A stretch of DNA of 11,656 nt from UBA11650 sp963997925 (GTDB lineage: Bacteria > Chloroflexota > Dehalococcoidia > Lucifugimonadales > UBA3495). Numbering within the stretch: the first letter of the stretch is position 1; every line of letters starts with the position of its first letter. Under the pieces are notes generated by a model, which saw only the letters and a program-made list of their open reading frames with translations, was not told the origin of the DNA and did not search any database. Both the position numbers and the translations under genes were made by a program. The stretch is taken from assembly GCA_963997925.1 (NCBI GenBank), contig CAXEOX010000098.1, forward strand, positions 1 to 11,656. The letters are read 5' to 3'. Positions 7,142-11,656 of this stretch are shown here, piece by piece.

Positions 7142-7255
7142 GGCCGAATCAGCAACAAATTGTCAGATCCCTGTGGCGAATCTGGACGATGGAGGAACGT
7201 GCATAGCTCATGCATAGAGAAACATCTTGACCTGAGGATGTCAAGGCTGATTGTC
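7142..7255. other. Gap between HAD and otsA-like genes with small repeats
   Basis: This gap holds an inverted repeat, CTTGAC at 7226-7231 and GTCAAG at 7240-7245, whose minus-strand reading contains a perfect TTGACA, though no good -10 follows at 16-18 bases. It also holds TGCATAG repeated at 7200-7206 and 7211-7217, one helical turn apart. Together these could be a regulated promoter for the otsA-like gene, but the evidence is thin. Confidence 0.3.
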
Positions 7256-8020
7256 TTAGCCGCGCCCAGTCAGCCTAGCGATAGCTTGGGCAACCTGGCC
7301 CAAACTGTCCACGGTTTCGTCCGGTTGGGTGTCTGGATCGGATGGGTCTTCGTTCTCGTAGAAACCGGTTATCCAGACCGTCTTCAGGCCACAGCGGTTC
7401 GCTCCCACGACATCGTTCTTCACGTGATCCCCCACGTGAACGGTCTGGGCTGGCGTGGCGCCCAATGAACTTAGTGTCATGTGGAATATCTCTTCGGCCG
7501 GCTTGGATATCTTAACTTCGTCGGAGAACGTAAGTACATCGAAGTATTTCAGCAGGCCTTGCTGGTCCATGTATTGACGGAAGGTCTCTCCCGGTGTCAT
7601 CCCGGTGTTGGATATCAACCCGATGCCCAGACCCATGTCTTTGACGTCCCTAAGCACCGCTTGAGCATCCGTGTGCGGGACCGGCGGATGGACCCAGAAC
7701 GAGTCGGCATAGGTCCGGACAACCTCCAGAATGGTCTCCTCATCCAGCCGCTCAACCAATCCGTTATCGATATTGTTGATGAATATCTCCACCTGCTCTC
7801 GGAAACTTACGTCCAGAAACTCTTCGCGGATGCGGCGGCACTCCCGGTAGCAGGCGCGGTAGGCTTCCCGAATATGCTCCAGATCGTAGGACTCCCCGAA
7901 ACTGGCGATAGCGTTCTGTGCCCCTTCCAACCGAATCAAGGCCCGAGCCTGGCCCAAATCGCGATTATCCAACAGCAACGTCTGCCACAGGTCAAAGGTT
8001 ACGGCGGTTATATCCGGCAA
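7256..8020 (-). CDS. HAD-superfamily hydrolase
   Basis: A 254-aa haloacid dehalogenase-fold protein. Motif I is FDLWQTLL with the nucleophile Asp10 and Trp at the D+2 position. Motif II is ISNTG (Ser137), motif III is KISKP (Lys173), and motif IV is GDHVKND (Asp198 and Asp203). Residues 15-110 form the alpha-helical C1-type cap. Phosphatases of the family normally carry Asp at D+2 as general acid, and dehalogenases carry Tyr; Trp here makes standard phosphatase activity uncertain. The start is TTG at 8020, with AAGGAA about ten bases upstream; the frame is open further upstream but offers no ATG or GTG. The start lies 27 bases from the inverted repeat of the GxxExxY cassette, which separates this gene from the amidase. 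The usual annotation would be HAD family hydrolase; substrate unknown. Confidence 0.88.
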   Translation of the reverse strand: MPDITAVTFDLWQTLLLDNRDLGQARALIRLEGAQNAIASFGESYDLEHIREAYRACYRECRRIREEFLDVSFREQVEIFINNIDNGLVERLDEETILEVVRTYADSFWVHPPVPHTDAQAVLRDVKDMGLGIGLISNTGMTPGETFRQYMDQQGLLKYFDVLTFSDEVKISKPAEEIFHMTLSSLGATPAQTVHVGDHVKNDVVGANRCGLKTVWITGFYENEDPSDPDTQPDETVDSLGQVAQAIARLTGRG

Positions 8021-8046
8021 AGCGGGTGGTTCCTTGCGTTGGATTG

Positions 8047-8084
8047 ATTTTTCACCACAGAGAGCACAGAGGACTCTGAGATTT
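8047..8084 (+). repeat. Left 38-bp terminal inverted repeat of the GxxExxY cassette
   Basis: It starts ATTTTTCACCACAGAGAG and ends GAGATTT, and is complementary to 8481-8518 with three mismatches. It lies just upstream of the HAD gene start and would be part of that gene's leader if transcription reads through. Confidence 0.88.
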
Positions 8085-8096
8085 ATATATTAGAAT

Positions 8097-8480
8097 TCAA
8101 CTATTAACCATTCTGACTATGCCTTGCTTAAGTAACTTTACATTAAAGTTAATCAGCAGGCCGACCTCGCAACCAGAAAGTTTTAGATACGAAAGCAATT
8201 GGGCTTGATGGATGGGTGCTAGCGAGTCTACCGACTTTATCTCTAGGATCACAGCGTCATCTACCAAGAGGTCGATGCGATACCCGCAATCCAGTTGAAC
8301 ATCTCGATAAATCAGAGGCAGGGGTTTCTGTTGCTCGACCTTCATTTCCCTTTGGATCAACTCGTAGGCCAAGCAGGCCTCGTAAGCCGACTCCAACAAC
8401 CCAGGACCCAAGGCGCGATGAACGTCAATAGCAGCGCCGATAATCCCGCTAGTAACGTTGTTGAGGGGATCTTTATCCAA
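8097..8480 (-). CDS. GxxExxY family protein (PD-(D/E)xK nuclease-like fold)
   Basis: A 127-aa protein with the family signature GLLESAY at residues 27-33 (G-x-x-E-x-x-Y), preceded by IGAAIDVHRALGPG. It has the core DCGYRIDLLVDD and ILEIKSVD with Asp70, Glu80 and Lys82, arranged as in PD-(D/E)xK nucleases. IHQAQLLSYLKLSG at 90-103 and the C-terminal LLINFNVKLLKQGI complete the full-length family pattern, so the gene looks intact. The role of the family is not established; a nuclease activity is inferred from the motif. The start is TTG at 8480, directly against the right inverted repeat, and its ribosome binding site GGAG (four bases upstream) lies inside that repeat. The frame stays open through the repeat but has no ATG there. 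Confidence 0.88.
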   Translation of the reverse strand: MDKDPLNNVTSGIIGAAIDVHRALGPGLLESAYEACLAYELIQREMKVEQQKPLPLIYRDVQLDCGYRIDLLVDDAVILEIKSVDSLAPIHQAQLLSYLKLSGCEVGLLINFNVKLLKQGIVRMVNS

Positions 8481-8518
8481 AAATCTCCGTGTCCTCCGTG
8501 CTCTCTGTGGTGAAAAAT
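8481..8518 (-). repeat. Right 38-bp terminal inverted repeat of the GxxExxY cassette
   Basis: Read on the minus strand it runs ATTTTTCACCACAGAGAG to GAGATTT and matches 8047-8084 at 35 of 38 positions. It directly adjoins the start codon of the GxxExxY gene and supplies its Shine-Dalgarno-like GGAGG/GGAG sequence. Confidence 0.88.
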
Positions 8519-8528
8519 ACCCGCGCGT

Positions 8529-9941
8529 TTATATGTTAGGGCGGCGCTTGTGCCAGTCTGTCGCTTGTTCGTAGGCGTGGGCGGCGCGTAGGACGGTTAG
8601 TTCATCGAAGGAGCGGCCCGCTAGTTGCAGGCTTATGGGCATGCCGTCGCTAGAGAATCCGCAGGGAATCGCGATGGCTGGGAACCCGGTTAGGTTGTAG
8701 GGGCGGCTGTATTGGGTCAGCGCGGCGACGGTCCCTATCTCTTGCTCGCCCACTTGGACCTTTTCTGCCAGCAGTTCGGGTGCGGTTATCGGTTGAGCCG
8801 GTCCGGCCAGCAGGTCAACATCGTCCAACAGCCGTCTTGCTTGATTGTTGAATATGGTCCGCCCTTGCTGGGCCCGGAGGTAGTCGGCTGCGGTGATGAA
8901 TAGACCGGCTTCCAGGCGCAAGCGCACCGGTGGGTAGAGCTTGTCGCCGTCACGGGCCAGCAAATCTTGGTGGTAGGCGGAAGCTTCGGCCATGAGGATG
9001 GCGGTGGAGATGGCTTGAGTATCGTTATACATCGGCAGATCGACCACGTTTACCACCGCTCCCAGGGATTCCAGCAGGTCAAGGGCCTCACGGACCGACT
9101 GGGCTACCTCGGGATCCAGGGGCGCGTCGAAGTACTCTCTGGGCACGCCGATACGCAGGCCTCGCACGTCATTGGTCAGCGCCGAGGTGTAATCAGGAAT
9201 CTCTACCCGGGCAGACGCGACGTCTCTGTGATCGTGCCCAGCGATGACGTTCATCGCAAGGGCTGCGTCCTCCACCGTCCGAACCATGGGACCGGGGTGG
9301 TCCAAGCTCCAAGAAAGGGGCGTCAGACCGTAGCGGCTGACCAGCCCGTAGGTGGGTTTGAGGCCGACTATGCCGCATAGAGCGGCGGGAATCCTGATCG
9401 ACCCCCCGGTATCGCTTCCGGTGGTGATGGTGCATTGGCCGGCGGCCGTGGCGGAGCCGGAACCGCCGCTGGAGCCGCCGGAAATCTTTTCCGGGTTCCA
9501 GGGATTGTGCATGTGGCCGTAGTCCGGGTTTTCCCCGGTGGGACCGTATGCGAACTGGTGCATGTTCAGCTTGCCCAGCAGGATGGCCCCGGCGTCCCGG
9601 AACCTGGCAGCGACGGTGCAATCCTCTGCGGGGATGAAGTTATCGAACAGGCGCGAGCCGGAGGTGGTGCGGACACCAGCGGTGTTGTACAGGTCTTTCA
9701 GGGCGACGGGGATGCCGTGCAGCGGTCCCCGGTAGTTGCCTCTCTGGATGTCTTGCTCGGCCTGACGGGCGGCGGCCCGCGACTCGTCGGCCAGGAGGGT
9801 GATGAAGGAGTTGAGGACCGGCTCGGTGGCCTCGATGCGGGCCAGATGAGCATCTATAATCTCAACCGGAGATATGTCCTTGTTCTTGATCAGCGGAGAG
9901 AGTTCCCCGGCGCTGGCGTAGCAAATCTCTGATGCGTCCAT
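8529..9941 (-). CDS. Amidase-signature family hydrolase (AtzE/GatA-like)
   Basis: A 470-aa enzyme of the amidase signature family, which cleaves amide bonds with a Ser-cisSer-Lys triad. The catalytic Lys is Lys82 (VALKD), the cis-Ser lies in GGSSGGS at 155-161 (probably Ser157), and the nucleophile is Ser181 in GSDTGGSIRIP. Length and motif spacing are normal. It resembles the A subunit of GatCAB, but no gatB is present and the small gene 355 bases upstream encodes a GatC/AtzG-like protein. A stand-alone amidase with a small partner, as in AtzE-AtzG, is therefore more likely than tRNA amidotransferase. The ATG start has AAGGAA at suitable distance. The stop abuts the GxxExxY cassette. Substrate cannot be read from the sequence. 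Confidence 0.93.
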   Translation of the reverse strand: MDASEICYASAGELSPLIKNKDISPVEIIDAHLARIEATEPVLNSFITLLADESRAAARQAEQDIQRGNYRGPLHGIPVALKDLYNTAGVRTTSGSRLFDNFIPAEDCTVAARFRDAGAILLGKLNMHQFAYGPTGENPDYGHMHNPWNPEKISGGSSGGSGSATAAGQCTITTGSDTGGSIRIPAALCGIVGLKPTYGLVSRYGLTPLSWSLDHPGPMVRTVEDAALAMNVIAGHDHRDVASARVEIPDYTSALTNDVRGLRIGVPREYFDAPLDPEVAQSVREALDLLESLGAVVNVVDLPMYNDTQAISTAILMAEASAYHQDLLARDGDKLYPPVRLRLEAGLFITAADYLRAQQGRTIFNNQARRLLDDVDLLAGPAQPITAPELLAEKVQVGEQEIGTVAALTQYSRPYNLTGFPAIAIPCGFSSDGMPISLQLAGRSFDELTVLRAAHAYEQATDWHKRRPNI

Positions 9942-10295
9942 GTTGTCGTTTCCTTTTCGGTTGACTTGACCCCTATTGTCCAGAGTGCTCTCGTAGCCGC
10001 TGGCAGAAAATCGAGGCGGCCCTCAGGAGGTATGGAGATTCAAGCTAGATTCGTGAAGATTGGATTTCGTTGCCGCCCTGTCTGGCGCGCTTTGAATAGG
10101 ATCCAGTACGTCGTCTCGAACATCAACGCCGCTCATACCGTTCGTGGTGAGCCCTTCGGCTGAGTTCAGGACAGACCTGTCGAACCACTCTTACGCGGAA
10201 GAACCCTTCGACATCCTTCAGCCGAAGGACAGGGCGAACGGGGGACTCCAAGGGCTCTCTAAAACCTACGTACCAGTTGAATGAATCTAAGCTGG
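9942..10295. other. 354-base gap between amidase and its small partner gene
   Basis: No credible gene was seen; the one open frame of 65 codons on the plus strand has no start context and runs into the repeat. The middle part (10138-10241) is a REP-like palindromic element. The amidase-proximal part should contain the amidase promoter or be co-transcribed leader; I found no convincing -35/-10 pair there. Confidence 0.5.
10138..10241. repeat. REP-like nested palindrome
   Basis: The outer arms CCGTTCG (10138-10144) and CGAACGG (10235-10241) and the inner arms CCTTCGGCTGA (10153-10163) and TCAGCCGAAGG (10218-10228) form a long imperfect hairpin. Between them is a second small hairpin, GACAG/CTGTC at 10170-10181. 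The elements CCCTTCGACA and AGGGCGAACGG, and GTTCGTGGTGAGC with CTGTCGAACCAC, resemble the dispersed CCCTTCGAC...GGGCGAACGG palindromes common in many environmental bacterial genomes (from general knowledge, not searched). It occurs once in this window. Confidence 0.7.
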
Positions 10296-10490
10296 TTAGT
10301 CCCGGGGTGGCGAGAAGGCCATATCCGGTTCAATCCCGTCCACGCTGTAGTTGTGCAGGGATTTCAGGCTGTTCAGAACAAGCGATGTGTAGGTGAAAAG
10401 TTCGTCCATGTGAGGGCTGTGGATGTCCAGGCCGGCTTCTTTAGCCAGATGCAGAAATGCCTGGCGGTCAAAAGAGGGTTCCATTGCCAT
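10296..10490 (-). CDS. GatC/AtzG-like small amidase partner protein
   Basis: A 64-aa protein. Residues 11-45 are two predicted helices with regularly spaced leucines, ending in V-D-G-I-E-P and a final AFSPPRD. The ending G-x-E-P-x-x-x-F-x-P matches the C-terminal signature of GatC (GVEP) and of AtzG/DUF4089 proteins (EP..VF.P), which wrap around an amidase-family subunit and stabilise it. The amidase gene follows on the same strand after 354 bases, which supports a functional pair. The first ATG (10490) and a second two codons on (10484) are both usable, with GGAG upstream. A good -35/-10 pair lies 27 bases before the start. Small size limits certainty; similarity was judged by eye. Confidence 0.65.
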   Translation of the reverse strand: MAMEPSFDRQAFLHLAKEAGLDIHSPHMDELFTYTSLVLNSLKSLHNYSVDGIEPDMAFSPPRD

Positions 10491-10523
10491 TTCGTTTGCT
10501 CTCCGTAGGCTGGATTGGTGGGT

Positions 10524-10552
10524 ATTATCCTCTGCGTAGGGCCATCTGGCAA
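10524..10552 (-). promoter_or_regulatory. Sigma70-type promoter of the GatC/AtzG-like gene
   Basis: On the minus strand TTGCCA (10552-10547, 5 of 6 to consensus) is separated by exactly 17 bases from GATAAT (10529-10524, 5 of 6). The transcription start would be near 10517 and the leader about 27 bases long. Confidence 0.6.
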
Positions 10553-10591
10553 TCGTGAACAGGTCTTACTCGGAGATGTGCCGGGAGGAGA

Positions 10592-10636
10592 TTCTATCCC
10601 AAAGAGCCGGGCCGAACGGGCTACGTGGGATAGAGT
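10592..10636. promoter_or_regulatory. Large dyad between divergent promoters, possible operator
   Basis: TCTATCCCA at 10593-10601 is the perfect reverse complement of TGGGATAGA at 10626-10634. Inside it AGCC (10605-10608) pairs with GGCT (10619-10622), giving a 13-bp stem with a symmetric 3x3 internal loop and a 10-base apical loop. There is no T-run on either strand. It lies between the minus-strand promoter at 10524-10552 and the plus-strand extended -10 at 10649-10657, where its right arm would cover the -35 region. Confidence 0.5.
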
Positions 10637-10648
10637 ATGGACTTGTGT

Positions 10649-10657
10649 TGGTATACT
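10649..10657 (+). promoter_or_regulatory. Extended -10 promoter of the CPBP protease gene
   Basis: TGGTATACT is an extended -10 element (TGn plus TATACT, 5 of 6 to consensus). No good -35 is present 17 bases upstream, as is common for extended -10 promoters. The start of transcription would be near 10664. Confidence 0.45.
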
Positions 10658-10686
10658 CGTTCAGGTAAAGCGTTGAGTCCACTGGG

Positions 10687-11523
10687 ATGGGCCATCGCCT
10701 ATCTATCGGAGTATCGCTGTTGAACTGTAACGCCTGCGGATATTTGGGAAGGGATGGAGACGCTTTCTGTTATAGCTGTGGCAACCCGCTGACCGGTCAG
10801 GAACCGGAGCCGTCCAGCCTAACCGAGGTTGCTCTAGGGACCGTCACTTGGCGCAGCGGGCAAGTTGCCATCGGTATCTTGTTGATTCTGGTGTGCGTAT
10901 TGCCGGTGACGGGAATCGCTATCCTCATGGGGAAATTGGCTGGCCGGTTCGAGTTGGCGCTGGGCGCATGGGAAAGCAGCCATCTGATGGGGTTTGCCAT
11001 CCTCATCGTCGTGTGGGGACTGGGTCTTCGCCCCTACCGCTTATCTCTCTCCTCCTTGGGTCTTGTGGCGCCGTCTACCTCGTTGCCTCTTACCGCATTG
11101 TTTGCTGTTTTTGCCCTGGCTGGGAGCCTATCCTTTACTTGGGTCTATGCGAATGCGGTGCAGTACGTGGGCTGGGACATGCTTGCGCCCCCGGAGATAC
11201 CAGACGGCATAGTTTTCCCGGGATTAGCTGCTGCTGCAACATACGAGGCTTTGGCGGTGTGGACGCCGGTTACTGAGGAGATATTCTTCCGGGGGTTCGT
11301 ATTCGCCGGGTTGACGCCCCGCTTGGGTGTACCTCGGGCCATCATAGTCAGCGGGTTGGTGTTCAGCGCCTTTCATCTGTCCATCGGGGTGTTGCTACCG
11401 ATATTTGTCACCGGCATATTGTTGGCCTGGTTGTACCATAGAACAGGCTCACTTTGGCCTGGAATCGCCGCTCATGCAGGGCAGAATGCCTTGGCCGTTT
11501 CCGCCGTCATCATCGGGGGCTAG
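10687..11523 (+). CDS. Zinc-ribbon / CPBP intramembrane metalloprotease
   Basis: A 278-aa membrane protein. The N-terminal zinc ribbon has four cysteines at 14, 17, 28 and 31 (CNACG and CYSCG). About six to eight membrane segments follow from residue 58, forming the CPBP/Abi (Rce1-like, PF02517) domain. The catalytic motifs are present: TEEIFFRG with Glu197/Glu198 and Arg202, FSAFH with His230, and AHAGQN with His263 and Asn267. Such enzymes are glutamate-type intramembrane proteases involved in prenyl-protein or bacteriocin processing and self-immunity; the substrate here is unknown. The ATG at 10687 has poor ribosome-binding context. An in-frame TTG at 10720 has CGGAG eight bases upstream and would start MNCNACG, typical of zinc-ribbon N-termini, so it may be the true start (267 aa). 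Transcribed away from the amidase partner gene. Confidence 0.9.
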   Translation: MGHRLSIGVSLLNCNACGYLGRDGDAFCYSCGNPLTGQEPEPSSLTEVALGTVTWRSGQVAIGILLILVCVLPVTGIAILMGKLAGRFELALGAWESSHLMGFAILIVVWGLGLRPYRLSLSSLGLVAPSTSLPLTALFAVFALAGSLSFTWVYANAVQYVGWDMLAPPEIPDGIVFPGLAAAATYEALAVWTPVTEEIFFRGFVFAGLTPRLGVPRAIIVSGLVFSAFHLSIGVLLPIFVTGILLAWLYHRTGSLWPGIAAHAGQNALAVSAVIIGG

Positions 11524-11625
11524 ACAACCACACGTATGTGATATACATTGGTCGAAATATGGGCCGAAATCCGGGTGTTCGGCTACGATTCACAACCATG
11601 TTTGGAAGGGTCAAAAACACCTGAA

Positions 11626-11656
11626 ATGGCCAAAGATCGAATAAAAGAATCATTTG
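11626..11656 (+). CDS. Possible start of a downstream gene, cut by the window edge
   Basis: An ATG at 11626 opens ten codons (MAKDRIKESF) to the window end. GGAAGGG lies 15 bases upstream, farther than usual for a Shine-Dalgarno site. The charged, lysine-rich N-terminus looks like a real protein start, but too little is visible to name a family. The 102 bases between the CPBP stop and this ATG hold no clear terminator. Confidence 0.3.
   Translation, partial: MAKDRIKESF

Larger units (their letters stand above)
8047..8518. mobile_element. 472-bp cassette: GxxExxY gene between 38-bp inverted repeats
   Basis: The left arm at 8047-8084 and the right arm at 8481-8518 are reverse complements at 35 of 38 positions. 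The outer 21 bases (ATTTTTCACCACAGAGAGCAC) match perfectly; mismatches are at 8068, 8075 and 8077. The arms enclose a single gene and sit exactly between the amidase stop and the HAD start. There is no transposase, so any movement would have to be in trans. GxxExxY genes are often seen next to CACCACAGAG-type repeats in environmental genomes (from memory, not checked). A 5-base direct repeat, GCGTT, lies six bases outside each arm (8036-8040 and 8525-8529). Confidence 0.7.

Noticed and set aside
7251..7263. 13-base match TTGTCTTAGCCGC to 3291-3303
   Set aside because: Both copies lie at 3' ends of minus-strand genes, but there is no symmetry or surrounding similarity. Probably chance.
6392..7468. 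358-codon open frame on the plus strand
   Set aside because: It runs antisense to the otsA-like gene and the HAD gene, both with clear catalytic motifs. It has no recognisable domain, and long antisense frames are expected in GC-rich coding DNA.
9435..9932. 165-codon open frame on the plus strand
   Set aside because: It is antisense to the N-terminal half of the amidase, whose motifs are intact. The Gly/Ala-rich translation is typical of a shadow frame.
9966..10163. 65-codon plus-strand frame in the amidase-partner gap
   Set aside because: It ends inside the REP-like palindrome, has no ribosome binding site and no protein-like features.

Overview
The window is a bacterial chromosome segment with moderately high GC and tightly packed genes. 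Gene content (a K+-dependent-type membrane pyrophosphatase, a luciferase-like flavin/F420 oxidoreductase, a divergent GT20 trehalose-phosphate synthase, an amidase with a GatC/AtzG-like small protein, a GxxExxY gene and REP-like palindromes) fits an uncultured Chloroflexota (Dehalococcoidia/SAR202-like) genome. That assignment is inference from gene style only. No rRNA, tRNA or CRISPR array was recognised.

Layout: (1) 1-76, minus: 5' end of an unidentified gene that leaves the window. (2) 235-2253, plus: hppA, with a candidate promoter and a clear intrinsic terminator. (3) 2522-2992, minus: small secreted RTX-repeat protein. (4) 3307-5455, minus: three tightly linked genes in transcription order: an acidic protein of unknown function, an LLM-class oxidoreductase, and a YfcE/MJ0936-like phosphoesterase with altered metal ligands. 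(5) 5582-7141, minus: OtsA-like GT20 enzyme. (6) 7256-8020, minus: HAD hydrolase with a TTG start. (7) 8047-8518: a 472-bp cassette bounded by 38-bp inverted repeats (35/38 identical) that encloses one GxxExxY gene. (8) 8529-9941, minus: amidase-signature hydrolase. (9) 10138-10241: nested REP-like palindrome. (10) 10296-10490, minus: 64-aa GatC/AtzG-like protein, probable partner of the amidase. (11) 10687-11523, plus: zinc-ribbon plus CPBP (Abi/Rce1-type) membrane protease, divergent from the 64-aa gene across a region with two promoters and a large dyad. (12) 11626-11656, plus: possible start of another gene.

How the genes may work together: the pyrophosphatase recovers PPi energy as an ion gradient. 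The GT20 enzyme makes trehalose-6-phosphate or a related osmolyte phosphate; no dedicated OtsB is visible, and whether the neighbouring HAD protein could act on it is doubtful because its motif I lacks the second Asp. The strongest structural novelty is the GxxExxY cassette: a nuclease-fold-like gene packaged between long inverted repeats and placed neatly between two genes of a co-directional run, which suggests a mobile or mobilised unit without its own transposase.
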